Shown here in pieces: positions 44,404 through 56,610 of a DNA stretch of 64,000 nucleotides. The first letter of the stretch is position 1. The number at the start of each line of letters is the position of its first letter. This DNA comes from Neoceratodus forsteri (taxonomy: Eukaryota; Chordata; Ceratodontiformes; Ceratodontidae): positions 459,620,501 through 459,684,500 of the forward strand of contig CM028129.1 in assembly GCA_016271365.2 (NCBI GenBank), given 5' to 3'. A model generated the notes under the pieces. The model did not search any database, was not told where the DNA came from, and was given only the letters and a program-made list of their open reading frames with translations. A program made the position numbers and the translations under genes.

Positions 44404-47390
44404 TGATGAAACATAGAAACATAGACTTTGATGGCAGATAAGGACGACTTGGCCTACCTATTCTGCCCCATTCCTACCTATCTGATAAGCTGCAGTTTCC
44501 AGTTACCCAACACCCTACTTCCTCCTACCCCTCACTAAAATTGCCTTATGTCTGTCCCATGCATTCTTGAATTCCCCCACTGTTTTTGACCCCACAACCT
44601 CCCCAGGAAGGTGGTTCCATGTGTCCACCACCCTCTCTGTGAAAAAATATTTCCTCACATTTGGCCCCGATCCATCCCCCTCTGTCTTCAAATTATGCCC
44701 CCTTGTTCTTGTACATCTCTTTTTCATAAAGATGCTCCCTTCTTGAACTTTGTTGATTCCCTTGAGGTACTTGAAAGATTCTTTCATGTCCCCCCTCCTT
44801 TCCTCAAGGGTATACATATTAAGCTCCTTTAGTCTCTCTTCATATGGCTTATGTTGCAGACCCTGCACCATTTTAGTTGCCCTCCTCTGGACTGCCTCCA
44901 TCCTGTCTATGTCCTTGTGGAGATGGGGTCTCCAGAACTGTATGCAGTACTCCAGATGGGTTGTCACCAACTGTCTGTACAGAGGGATAACAACTTCCTG
45001 TTTTCTACTGGTGATGCCTCTCCCTATACATCTGAGTATCCCCCTAGCCCTCCTTACTGCCTTCTCACATTGCTTACCTACCTTAAGGTAATCTGATATG
45101 ACTACTCCCAGGTCTCGTTCCATTTGTGTTGTTGTTAGTACCCCCCCCATTGTGTACTCTTCCCCTGGGTTTTTGTTTCCCATGTCCATTACTTTGCACT
45201 TTTTTGGATTGAATCTAAGCTGCCATATATTTGACCATTCCTCCAATCTTGCCAAGTCCCTTGTCATCCTTTGTCCCCCTTCTTGTGTATCAACCCTGTT
45301 GCAGATCTTTGTGTCATCTGCAGAGAGGCATATTTTCATTCCAGCCCCTCTACAATGTCACCTATAAAGACATTAAAGAGGACTGGTCCCAATCATGAAC
45401 CCTGTGGTATCCCACTAGTGACCCCCTTTGGAGTGTACTCCATTTACTATTACCCTCTGGGTCCTGTTGTCCAGCCAGCTTATTACCCAAGCTACCACCC
45501 TGGGACCCACCCCCAGGCTGGCTAACTTGTTTATTAATCTTTTGTGTGGAACTGTGTCAGATACCTTGCTAAGTCTAGGTAGGCCATGTCCACAGCCCCT
45601 TCCTGGTCTATTACTTTGGTTACCCAGTCAAAGAACTCTATTATAGATTCGTCTGACAAGGCCTTCCTGCTGTGAATCCATGTTGACTTGGGTCCTGTGC
45701 CCCGCTGGCCTCTAGGTACTCAACAATTCTTTCTTTCAGAAGTGATTCCATTATTTTTCCTATGACTGAGGTCAAGCTAACAGGTCTGTAGTTTCCTGCC
45801 TCTGCCTTGCTCCCACATTTGTGAAGAGGAATGACATCCACCCTCCTCCAGTTCTCTGGTACCACACCATCCTCCCATGATTTGTTAAAAAGGATAGTCA
45901 ATGATGTCACTAGTTCTCCCCTTAGTTCTTTTAGAATTCTGGGATGACTCCCATCAGGCCCCATTGCTTTGTCCACTTTGAGTTTTAGGAGTTCCTTCAT
46001 GACACCTTCTTCTGTGAATGGACTGGTATTGACTCCCCTGTCCAGAGTGCTTTTATTGTTTGGTTTGGGTACCTCCCCCTCTTCTTCCTGTGTGAATACT
46101 GAGCAAAAGTATTCATTCAGTATCTCTGCCTATTCACAGTCACCCTCTGCCTACCCCACTCCCCTTTTCTAAGCCTCACTATCCCTTCCTTGGTCTTCCT
46201 TCACTCCCTGATGTACCTATAAAAGATTTTATCCCTCTTAACTGAGTTGGCTATCTTTTCCTCAGTTTGGGCCTTTGCTATTTTGACTGCCTTCCCTATT
46301 TCCTTCTGCTTTAACTGATACAGTTCTCTGTCCTGCTGATTCCGTGATTCCTTTTACTTCTTGAATCTCTTTCTCCCTGACCTTTCCTGCCACCTCCTTT
46401 GAAAACGATAATGTTTTTTTACTTCGTTTTGTTTACTTGCTTCACACAAAGGCTCGTTGCCTCTATTATGGCAGTTTTGATTATTCTCCATTGTTCTTCC
46501 ACCCCTCCATTCTGCTCATTTGCTAGTGCATTCCTTAGGCATGCACCCATTTTGGCAAAGTCAGCCCTCCTAAACTCCAGGACCGTTGTCTATGTATGGC
46601 TTGTCTCTACTGTTGTGTTTATTGTGAACCATAATGTTCAATGGTCACTAGTTCCCAGATGGCTACTGACTTCTAAATCTGTGATCCTCTCTTCATCTCC
46701 ATTTAAGATCACCAGGTCTAAGATTGCTCCCTCCCAAGTGGGTTCCAATATTAGTTGTCTAAGGCATGCCCTTCCAGGGCATCGAGAATGACCCCACTCT
46801 TGGATGTGGCTGCAGCAAATGTGATCCAGTTAACATCTGGCATATTCAGGTTCCGCATCAACAATATCGCCATTTTTTTCTGCCACTCTAAGGATACCGT
46901 CTATCATTTCCTTGTCCATTTCCTCCCCCTCAGATGTGGGTCTGTATACAACCCCGTGTGGATTGTGGTGCCGTTGCCTGTGTCCAAGTTGATCCACAGT
47001 GCCTCCTCTCCTCCCCATTTACCCTTTAGTTCTGTTGCTTTGATTCCTTCCCTTATGTAGAGAGCTAATCCTCCTCCTCCTCTTTTACCATCCCTGTCCC
47101 TCCTGTAGATTGTGTACCATGGTATGTTTACATCCCAGTCATGGTTCTATGTGTACCATGTTTCTGTGACTGCCACGATATCCAGATGTTCCTTTTCCAT
47201 CAAGGCTACTAGTTCTGGAAACTTGTTACCCAGACTACGTGCATTGGTACTCATTACTCGTCACTTTTTGATGGCTTTACCTCCTGTAGCCCCATCCCTG
47301 CCCTTATTGCCTTTGCCTTCTCCATTTCCCCCTGTTCTGCTTCCAATTAACCCGTCTACCTTGGTGTTAACCTTGCTACTAGATTTCTGC
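44404..47390 (-). mobile_element. CR1 LINE copy 4, longest
   Basis: It ends at the CR1 3' end (plus-strand GAAACATAGAAACATAGACT at 44409) and reaches up into the endonuclease (LGNKFPELVALMEKEHLDIV, VTETW, DWDVNIPWYTIYRRDRDGK, RGGGGLALYIREGI at 47040-47240). It may include the end of the preceding frame to about 47390. It is nested in the GGATTCACAAA element. Confidence 0.92.
44515..46000 (-). pseudogene. CR1 ORF2 reverse transcriptase to C-terminus
   Basis: KVDKAMGPDGSHPRILKEL, NWRRVDVIPLHKCGSKAEAG, NYRPVSLTSVIGKIMESLLK and SQHGFTAGRPCQTN (45641-46000). After a break come KICLSADDTKICNRVDTQEG, LRFNPKKCKVMDMGNKNPGE, ISDYLKVGKQCEKAVRRARG, THLEYCIQFWRPHLHKD and KYFFTERVVDTWNHLPGEV (44515-45339). 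The active site reads SADD where FADD is usual, with both Asp kept. Frameshifts lie between the pieces. Confidence 0.9.
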
Positions 47391-47449
47391 AGTGCTACAA
47401 GCAATTTTTCCACAGCTATGGAAATTTTGGCTCTCTTTGTGAATCCAGC

Positions 47450-49117
47450 CCAATATGTACAAATGTTACAATTTCTGCATTTGTACATACCTTGTGGTTT
47501 TACAGGTAGCCATAATTCAGTTCTAGCTTTCTCCCTCCAGAATTGTCTCTGTACAAGTACATCTCTGAGATTCTTACCTCTCCTAAAGGTGACTCTAGGT
47601 CTGCTTCCAGTATGTTGAACTAGCAGGTTGTAACTTTGAAGGATGGGCTAATATTTATTTACCACATTACCTAATTGACCTGCTAGATGACTGAACTCAG
47701 TAACAAAATTAATTTTAGTATCTGAGTCCCTGAGCTTTACCTTAGATTTCAGTAGTTCCTCCCTATCTGATTTACTTGTTCACACTAGGGCCTGATCCAG
47801 GAGTCCTGGGTGATATCCTCTAGCTATGAAGTAAGATTTTAGTTCTGCTGCTTGTAAACTGAGTCTCATGTTCACTGCTGTTGTATCTAGGATGAAGGAA
47901 CTGAGAGTATGGTACAGACTCCTTTAGTGCTTCAGGATGCGAGCTAGTGGCTAGGAGTAGGCTGTTCATGCTCTTGGCTTCCTAAAGCCCTGGGTGGCTA
48001 TTTCATTGTTAATATCCCTGGATACTACAATGTCCAATAATTCAATTTCTACAGGATTGCATTTATAAATAAAGTGTAAATTCCTGTTGTTTTGATTTAG
48101 CCACTGGACAAACTCCCCTGCCTTAGCTTTGCTGCCAGACCAAATACACAGCACATCATCAATAAAACGACCCCTTTTGGTGATCTGATTAATAAATGGA
48201 TTACAGTCTGTATTAAATAAAACCTGTTCCTCCCAATAGCCAAGGAACAGGTTGGCATAGGAGGGGGCCATTTCCACCCCCATTGCTGTGTGACACTTTT
48301 GCAAGAGAAAAAAAATCTCCATTAAATTTGAAATAATCATGGTTTCATACATACTGTAATCCTTCAGAGATCAGTTTAAGTGGCATTTTATTTTTCGGAG
48401 GGTCTTGTGAAATAAAATTTTCACAGGCCTGTATGCCATCTTGGTGCCTAATAGAGCTATACAGTGACTCTATATCAATGGTGAGCCAATGCATCCTGTC
48501 TTCCCATATAAAATCTTTAAGTTGCTCTAGAATGTGCATGTTGTCCCTAGTATAGAAGCACATGCACACCACACTCCTTTTTAAGAAGAAATCAAGAAGT
48601 GTACACAAATTATTTGTTAGGGCGTCAATCCCAGATACGATGGGTCTGCCTGGGGAGTCCAAAATATTTTTGTGTATTTTAGGCAGGATGTGCAGTGTAG
48701 GGGTAATGCAGTTTTGTGGAAACAAGTATTTGAATTCACTTTCAGATATTTAATTTCTTGCTCTTGCTGATTGTAGAATAGACAGAAGTTCAAGTTTGAA
48801 TCTGGGTAGGGGGTCATAGTTTAAACGACTATAGTTATTTTTATTTGAGAGCAATTCCATATCTTTTTTCCAATAGAAATCCCTGTCCATGATAACTAAA
48901 TTTCCACCCTTGTTGGCTGGTTTTATTTCAATTGTATGATTATTTTTTAGTTCTGTTAATGCTATATGCTCTTCATGGACAGGTTACTTCTATACCTTGT
49001 ATCATTCTGCTTTAAAATCTGAAACACATCTTTCATTACTAGACACTTGTGCACTTTAATATTAAGAGTCAAACCCAGTGGGCAGAACTGGGATTTAGAT
49101 TTGAATAGTGTTTTCTA
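47450..49117 (-). pseudogene. Penelope-like reverse transcriptase
   Basis: Order on the minus strand: KTLFKSKSQFCPLGLTLNIK (junction with the N-terminal piece), EIKPANKGGNLVIMDRDFY (48901-48930), TLHILPKIHKN, GRPIVSGIDAL, LTIDIESLYSSIRHQDGI, TAMGVEMAPSYANLFLGYWE, RFIDDVLCIWSGS (catalytic Asp pair, about 48133-48170) and LLDIVVSRD. The connector follows, with WLPVKPQGMYKCRNCNICTY at 47455-47515. Two frameshifts (about 48725 and 48350) and stops inactivate it. Confidence 0.9.
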
Positions 49118-49692
49118 GAGCTGTGCGGAATGGGAAAGTGTTTTTGAATTTTGTTGGAATCTTGTGGAATTTTTTACATTTAGTAATTTGGTCATAACTT
49201 GGCTCTGAAATTTGGCATGTACACTCTGTGTGTGGAGGCCAATAACATTCCAAATATCACAACATTCAGATGGATAGTTTCAAAATTATAGGTGCTCAAA
49301 GTGTCATTTTATTTTTTGTGTGAAATTTCATGAAAATTTGTGTCTGCATATACCTCAGCTGTCTACTGGGTCAGTGATCTTAAATTTGGCATGATTCCTT
49401 GATGATAGGTGTTCTAATAATGTGCCAGATTTCATGGAAATATGATGTATCGTCTTAAAATTATAAGTGCTCAAAATCTGTCATTTTATTTTTTGTGGGA
49501 AATTTTGTGGAAAACATTAATCTATATATAACTTGGGCACCTTTGGTGCTAGACATGTGCAAATTAGCATGAATAACCTTTTTGTAATGCATATAGAATA
49601 ATTTAAATTTGGAGAGAACTGGATTAGAGATTTTTAAGTTACAGGGGGTTCCAAAATTTGCTATGTAAATATTTGCAAACTTTTGTGAAAAC

Positions 49693-51337
49693 TCTCAACA
49701 AGCATTTGTCAATGCCGAATGTTCGCTTGCAGGTATTTGCAGTGGTGTTTGGGACGTATGGTGCTTTACCCTAATGCCCTGTGCGATTGCTGGTATTTGC
49801 ACAATAAATTTTCAGCATGACCTTGTTGTTACCCCCACCTCATAAAAGCATTTGAGACCTCTGCTGATGAACACTCCCTGTTATTTTGTTAATCTGTCCT
49901 GGCGTTGATTTCCACCACGTGACCACACCGTTGTGCTCCACTGTGCAAAAACACAGTTTGGGCAGGATGTGAAAATGACAGCTGTAGCATTCATAGGGAG
50001 GTGTGAAGGGATGGCAATGTTGAACATCTGGAGTGAAAATACAACAATTTCTTGAACTTACGAGCGTACATGGAAACTGTGCAATAAACGCTCATGACAC
50101 AGTCATTTTGTGGACTTTTGTCACCAAATTTTCAACATAGGCATTGTGGGACCTCTGCTCATGAACAGTGTCACTGTGATTTTCATAATCCGTTCTGAGC
50201 ATTGATTTCTCATGGTGACCACACCATTGTGTGCTGGATGTGCAAAAACACATTTCAGCCAGGATGTGAAAAATGTCAGCTGTACTGTTCATAAGGAGGT
50301 GTGAAAAAATGCCAGTGTTGAAAATCTGGAGTGAAAATATTTCAAATTCTGGAAGTTATGAGTGTGCGTGGAAACTGCTCAATGCATGCTCGTAACAGTC
50401 ATTTTTTACATTTTTTCACCAAATTTGCAACATAGAATTTTGGAAGCCCACCTCATTAATAGTGACACTGTTGTTTAGTTAATCAATCCCAAAAGGTGAT
50501 TTTGTGCAGTGACCATGAAATCACCTTTGGGGACCGAATAACTCACATGACAGTAACTGAATTCATGAGGTGGTGTCCCAAGAACCCCCTGTTGAAAATG
50601 TGGTGCCAAAATTTGCAAAAATGCCCGAGATAGCCACCTAAGTTGGAAAAAAAAACCCATTTATGCCATTATACAGCTTACCGTCATTTCTTCAGTTTGT
50701 GTTCTGCTTTCAAGAGTGCAGACGTGTTCCCACTCCACTGAAGATCATTGCGCCAGGCTCCGGAGGTAAGTATGGGGCGAGGGGGAGGTGGGGTATGCAG
50801 AGGGTGGGTGTGGGTTTGGGGAGGGGGGACAAGACACAGCGAGGATGGTTTCTGTTTTACAGGTTTAAAAAACAAAAGATGTTGCGGGACAGTTTTCCCA
50901 TTTACAGGGACAATGGGCATGCTGGGATGGGCTCCCAGCATGTCACCTGGGTGTTTGTTGGGGGGGGGCCTGGAGACAATGGGGACTGTGCACTCCATCA
51001 GCACATACAATGTGTTTGGTGGGGGCAATAACAAGGGAGCAGGGTAGACAGCAGCAGAGGGTGGAAGTGGGAGGGGTTTTATTAGCAGCCAGAGGGAAAA
51101 GGGTGACGTCAATATGCTAAATATACACACGTTACCATCGCTAATTGCAGTGGTGCTTTTATTTTAATGGAAGACCACTGCAGCCAAACTGCTGTCATAG
51201 ACAGCTCATGCATCCATTGGTGCAGTAGGGTTGCACACGTTACACTGAGCACTGCATTGGACAGGAAGGTCACACACCTTCAAAAAGTCGTACTGTCCCA
51301 AAACGTTCCTTGCAAATGCATGCAAGCGAATGCAAAA
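49693..51337. repeat. higher-order unit 1 (~1.65 kb) with ~297-bp subrepeats
   Basis: It starts AACAAGCATTTGTCAATGCC, which recurs at 51338. ACTTACGAGCGT-type anchors at 50056 and 50354 mark ~298-bp subunits, each with CACCAAATTTTCAACATAG and a CTCATGAACAGTGTCACTGT stretch. A ~900-bp single-copy part follows, with a degenerate hairpin (50410-50605) and a splice-donor-like GGAG/GTAAGT at 50766. Also present is a small inverted repeat, GCAGTGGT / ACCACTGC, at 51147-51181. Confidence 0.82.
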
Positions 51338-52099
51338 ATAAACAAGCATTTGTCAATGCCAAATGTTGCTTGCTTCTATGTGCTGTTTGGGTATTTGGAA
51401 GTCATTGGAGTGCAAATATTGAAAATTCCTGAACTTACGAGCGTGCGTAGGAACTGCGCAACGCACGCTCGTAAAACAGTCATTTTTAGGAATTTTTTCA
51501 CCAAATTTTCAACATAGCCATTTTAAGACCTCTGCTCATGAACAGTGTCACTGTGATTTTGTTAATGTGTCCCATACATTGAGTTCGCACACCGACTGTG
51601 CCGTTGTGCAATACATGGGCAGAAACACGTTTTGGGCAGGATGTGAAAAATGACAGCTGTACTGCTCAAGAGGAGGTGTGGTAAAATGGCAATGTTGAAA
51701 ATCTGGAGTGAAAATATTGAAAATTCACAAACTTACGAGCGTGCATAGGAACTGCACAATGAACACTCGTAAAACAGTCATTTTTAGGAATTTTTTCACC
51801 AAATTTTCAACACAGCCATTTTAAGACCTCTGCTCATGAACAGTATCACAGTAATTTTCTTAATGTGTCCCATACATTGATTTAAGCCCACCGACTGCGC
51901 CATTTAATGCTACATGGGCGAAACACGTTTGGGCAGGATGTGAAAAATGACAGATGTACTGCTCATAAGGAGGTGTGGTAAAATGGCAATGTTGAAAATC
52001 TGGAGTGAAAATATTGAAAATTCGCAAACTTACGAGCCTGCGTAGGAACTGCACAACGCACGCTCATAAAACAGTCATTGTTAGGAATTTTTGCACCAG

Positions 52100-52289
52100 A
52101 TTTTCAACATGGGGTTTTTGGGACCCCTTCTCATGAATGATGTCACTGTCATGGTGTTATCTGGGCCCAGAGGGTGATTTCGTGCAGTGACTGCGCAGTG
52201 ACTGCGAAATCACCCTTCAGGCCTGAATAACGCCATGACAGTGACATCATTCATGAGAAGGGGTCCCAAAAACCCCATGTTGAAAATTT
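52100..52289. repeat. strong hairpin, ~83-bp arms
   Basis: The left arm 52100-52182 and right arm 52205-52289 are inverted copies (for example GACCCCTTCTCATGAATGAT and ATCATTCATGAGAAGGGGTC) with a few mismatches and a 22-bp spacer. It could be a MITE that became part of the array unit, since a weaker form is in unit 1. Confidence 0.88.
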
Positions 52290-52570
52290 GGCGCAAAAAT
52301 TCCAAAAAATGCCTGAGATATGCAATAAAGTTGAAAACCCGCTATCTAGCCCATTATACAGCTTACCGGCATTTCCTCAGTTCGCGGTCGGCTTTGAAGA
52401 GTGCAGACGTGTTCCTGGTCCACCAAGATCATTGCGCCGAGCTCCGGAGGTAAGTATGGGGTGAGGGGTATGGGGAGGCAGGGGCGCAGTGGGTGGGTGC
52501 GGGTTGTGGGGGCTGGGAGAAGCTGTGGGACCGCTTTTATTTTCAGGTAAAGAAAAAGACAACGCGGACG

Positions 52571-52840
52571 CTTGCCATGCTGGCATAGGCTCCCAGCATG
52601 GCACCAAAGCTTTGGGAGTGTTTGGGGGCGTGGAGCGAGGGGATTGGGCACCCGTCGGCAGATGACGCTGGGACGCTTGCCACGCTGGGTGGGCTCCCAG
52701 TGTGGCACCAAAGCTTTGGGGGCCTTTGGGGGGACGTGGAGCCAACGGGGGATTGGGCACCCCTGTCGGCAGAGGACGCAGGATGTTTGCCATGCTGGGG
52801 TGGGCTCCCAGCGTGGCACCAAAGCTTTGGGGGGCGTGAG
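52571..52840. repeat. three tandem ~105-bp GC-rich repeats
   Basis: Units start at 52571, 52675 and 52785, each with GGCTCCCAGCRTGGCACC-like and AAAGCTTTGGG motifs. Unit 1 of the higher-order array has only one weak counterpart (near 50915), so this expansion is specific to unit 2. Confidence 0.88.
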
Positions 52841-52850
52841 GCCTACCAGC

Positions 52851-52906
52851 GCTGTGTATGACAGCGGTGTTTTCTTGAAGTGAAGACCACCGCTGTCATA
52901 CACAGC
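52851..52906. repeat. perfect inverted repeat, 19-bp arms
   Basis: GCTGTGTATGACAGCGGTG at 52851-52869 and its exact reverse complement at 52888-52906, with an 18-bp spacer. The corresponding place in unit 1 keeps a shorter version. Confidence 0.93.
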
Positions 52907-53045
52907 TCCCATCCATTGCAGGATCGCTACCGACTGCTCAACGGAGCAGTGGATTGCACAGGAGAGGCACACCTCCAAAGTGTGCTACTCTCCCAAAACG
53001 TTCCTTGCGCATGCGCACAAGTGAACGTAAAAATGAGGATGTTCA

Positions 53046-53873
53046 TAAGTTCTGTGCTGTTACAGGCATAGACTTCACATTTGACATTTATATCCATAGT
53101 CAGTGTTTCCTGGTGTCTAACACAACTGGATATATTGGTGTAGCAGTTTTAAATTTGTAGTAGAAAAGAAAATGGTAAAATTTTCTCACACATTTATAGT
53201 AACATAAAGATGAACCATCCAGAATTCTTTTTTGTGGAATTTAACATTAACAATGCACGTATCACTACTTCATTTGATAAGCTGGGCTGAGCTTTTTGCA
53301 GTCCTGCTGCTCCTCTCTGGGTGACTATCCCCCCCCCCTTCTCTTTTGGCATAGCCAGATTGACTCATTAGAACAATTGATCCCACTGACATCCTCTTTG
53401 TTATTTACAGTGACAAATGCCCTTAAAACATGAGTCACCTACTCCTTTTCCTATTGCTCTACCCTATTGGAATAGCCAGAATTCTTCCTTCCTGCTGCCC
53501 CAGACATTGTCTTCCCCCACTACATCTTTTGAGTGCCTCTAAGTCCCAGACTTGCATGTACTGCACATCAGGCTCCCTGGGTCATACATTTACTGGATGT
53601 GATCCTTAAATATTTTGCATTCAGGCTGTAATTGTTGACACTATGTGCTTCCTTGCTCCAACCTGGGGGAGTCTACTACTGTTATGCTACCCAGCTCTGC
53701 TGTCCATTTCTTGGTGAAACTGTGCATCTAACTCCTGAACCTGGTGACCTTCTGCACTACCTGCCTCTCATACCCCTATCTTTTAATTAGAATCCTCCAG
53801 ATAAGCCTAAGTGAAATTCTACAATTTTTACAAGGACTCATGGGATTTGACTTTAAGTACAGATGTTATTCTG
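53046..53873. other. unassigned part of the large hAT-like element
   Basis: No supported gene or repeat. A short poly-C run lies at about 53331-53338. The right edge is set by the nested hAT-like element. Confidence 0.35.
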
Positions 53874-55063
53874 TAGAGCTGTGCGAATACCTTTTTCCGA
53901 ATGTTCGGTATTCGTGTCCCAGATATTTGTTATTCAGTATTCAGTATTTGGTATTCTGCCAGGAAAGTTGCTTTATTAGAGGATTGCTACAGAAGTCCTT
54001 AAAATGGCTTCAGGAGGAGGAGGAGAGGTCATGGCACTTTGGCTTGTATACTGGTGCCAGATGTTGTCTTGTGCTGCTGGTGCTTCAGGAGGCGGGTGCA
54101 GAGGTGACAATCTCTATATGGTCACAAAGGTATCATGGGATACTACACAAATAACATATGCCACACCCTTAAATAATTGTGACAATTAAAAAAAGCAAAT
54201 AATGAAACTTAACCATTCTTATAGGATAACCATGGAACTTTAACAGGCCATAACTCCATCAATATTTGGAGTTAAGTGACAATCTCTATATAGTCACAAT
54301 GGTCTCAAGGGGTACTATTGGAATAATATATGCTGGTTCCTTAAATAATTGTGGCCATTAAAAACAAGTAATAAAACAAGAATTCTCATAGGATAACACT
54401 GGAACTTCAATAGGCCATAACTCTGTCAACATCTGGAGTTAAGTGACAATCTCTATATAGTCACAAAGGTCTCAATGGATACTACAAGAAATGATGGTGC
54501 TGCAAATGCAGTAGTTAGATAGTGGAATCAGCACACTGTTCTGACAGCAATTGAGTAACAGACTGCTTATACAAGCAAATGACAAACAAGCATACCTTGT
54601 TTTTTGTCACTACAACGTGTGTCTGCTTCATCATTTCCCTGCTGTCAATGGTGCTTCTTACCCAACTGGATCAGCAGATTGCCATCAGAACAGTGTGTTG
54701 GTGCTGCTCTCTAAATTTCAAGAAAGGTTCCTGCTATCTGCCGGCACCTCAGTCCTCCTCTAATATATGGTGGGCGTGCAGCTGCAACTGAACCATTGGA
54801 GTCTGCAGTCTAGCCTTTCTATTTATTGAACTCTATGCTACACACTCAGAGTGAAGAGATCACATGTTGCTCATGGCCGTGAGATCCAAAAACAGCCTCT
54901 GACTGGCCAGCAAAGCTCTGTGAGATTGTGAAATCCAACCCACTGAATAGTATATCCTGAATGGTTGCCAAATAGTGGACTATTCAGAACATCCATCTGA
55001 ATATTCGGCAAGCCTACTATTCGTGGTATTCGGGATATAGTATTCAGTCCAAGCACAGCCCTA
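53874..55063. mobile_element. non-autonomous hAT-like element
   Basis: Ends are TAGAGCTGTGCGAATA (53874) and CCAAGCACAGCCCTA (55063). The 8-bp flanks TTATTCTG (53866-53873) and TTATTTTG (55064-55071) differ by one base. Next to both ends are ATTCGGTATTCG-like words. The interior has tandem ~170-bp repeats. There is no transposase. Its ends are like those of the larger element that holds it. Confidence 0.78.
54104..54493. repeat. 2.3 tandem copies of a ~170-bp unit
   Basis: GTGACAATCTCTATATAGTC-type starts at 54104, 54276 and 54443 (172 and 167 bp apart). The second unit resembles the first along its length; the third is cut short. Confidence 0.88.
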
Positions 55064-55136
55064 TTATTTTGCAATTTGTGGCAGTAAGCAATTAAAGCAT
55101 GCACAGTGTCCTTGTCATGGGTTAAGAATCTGCCAA

Positions 55137-55998
55137 ATTTCATGGTATGGGCTGCTCACCCATTGGCTCACGCTGTGAACCAATGGACATGCAGCCCTAC
55201 CAAGCTGTCAGTCAGCGGGCGGCAGGGTGACAGGTGGGTGGGTGCTGCCACCCACCGGCTGGAGGGGAGCAGGGCAGTGGGGCTCAGTGGGCGGGTGGGG
55301 TGGGGTACACTAGACCACCAGTGTAGTAGGGTATTTAATGTGGTACTGATGCCCGCAATTTGGCTCAGTGCGGTCCACTGGACCACCAGGGATATTGAAC
55401 TGGGGGGGTTCTATTATAGATGCCCGTGATCAGGCTCAGTGTGGTCCACTGGACCACCAGGGATATTGGACTTGAGGGGGGCTGTACTGATGCCCGCGAT
55501 CGGGTACATAGAGGTCTACTGGACCACCAGGGATATTGGACTTTTTTTTGTTATATTACAGGAATGCCTGCGATTGGGCTGCAGGGGGCGTCGGTCCCTG
55601 ACGGCTGCTGCCTGGCAGGGCGCCAGGTGCAAGTCGTTGGGGATCGGCGCACCTGCATGCTAATGGCAGGCAAATGGGTCCGTAATGAGATGCAAATGGC
55701 CCTCTGTGCACCTTTCATAAATTATGGCGCCATTTGCATGTCCCCTTTTGAATATCGCAGGTGCTGTGCATGGCACAATGGCACTTGCGCCAGTGCATCT
55801 CCATGCTCCACTCTGGCCACTTGCGCTGGTGCAGTGCCACTGTGCCATGCACAGTGGGGGTGGCCAGGGTGCGATATTCTAAGCTGCTGTGCCATAGCGC
55901 AGCTCCGTTGAATATCACCCAGGCCACACCCCTGCGCAACAAAGCTGAGCTGCACCCAGGCTTGTGCTACAGCCTGGTGCAGTTTGAATATCTGGGCT
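55137..55998. mobile_element. Harbinger-derived MITE, right half only
   Basis: It matches 23440-24509: the CCATTGGCTCAC / GTGAACCAATGG middle, repeats of GATGCCCGCGATCGGG…GGTCCACTGGACCACCAGGG, the block CTGCAGGGGGCGTCGGTCCC and the end TTTGAATATCTGGGCT. The left arm is missing, so it is a half element or a deletion product. It contains ATGCAAAT and ATTTGCAT octamers near 55692 and 55733. Confidence 0.82.
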
Positions 55999-56610
55999 GG
56001 TGTATATACCCATGTTGGGAGCTTCTCTAAATCCAGACATGGTGGAGACATTTGGATAAGAAATTTCAAAATTATCTCAAAATAACTGAAAATTTAATTT
56101 TGATTAAATGTTTGGCCACCCATACCTCCATACCCTTTCAACCGACAAATCTGAAAGTTATCTCTCATTTGAATGTCTTAATGTTCTGTTTACATTCCAA
56201 CTTTGTTGTTAATTGGACACATACTTTTAAAATTATAGTTAAATAACTGAAATTTAAAATTTGGCAGAATTCTGCAGCATTTTCGCAAACATTCTGTAAA
56301 ATTATGTGTAATTGGAATGGACATTCTGTGGGCATTCCACAGGCAGAATTTTATATGGCAGTAATTGACCTCTCGCTGTTGGACAAGACTAGCACAGACC
56401 CTGAGCAGTTAGTTGAGGCCTATAATAGGACTGTTACTTCAGCTTTCGATCTGATTGCTCCTGTCTGAGTTCGCCCCCCTCCCGCGTCACCCTGGGGTGC
56501 CATGGTTTGATGGGACTCTAAGGGATTTGCTGAGACAGGGGCATAGGTTAGAGTGTCACTGGCAGAGGATAGCCTTAGATACCGACCACCTTATTTTGTT
56601 AGAACATTAT

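Larger units (their letters stand above)
43558..47449. mobile_element. DNA element with GGATTCACAAA ends, inserted in the Penelope element
   Basis: Minus-strand ends are GGGCTGGATTCACAAAG (47449) and TTTGTGAATCCCCCC (43558). ATT on each side may be a 3-bp target duplication. The inner sequence (43558-44403) is rich in variants of CAGCTGTGGAAA and holds no transposase. CR1 copy 4 occupies most of the interval. The superfamily is not known to me. Confidence 0.65.
51338..53045. repeat. higher-order unit 2 (~1.7 kb)
   Basis: Same order of parts as unit 1: AACAAGCATTTGTCAATGCC, three subunits anchored at 51433, 51731 and 52028 (298 and 297 bp apart), a hairpin, GGAG/GTAAGT at 52450 and the GC-rich tail. 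Unit 1 and unit 2 differ by many substitutions. Long open frames on both strands in the GC-rich part are shared artefacts of tandem repeats. Confidence 0.82.

Noticed and set aside
52346..52978. 210-codon minus-strand frame in the GC-rich array part
   Set aside because: It is created by three tandem ~105-bp repeats. Overlapping frames on both strands look alike, and there is no motif.
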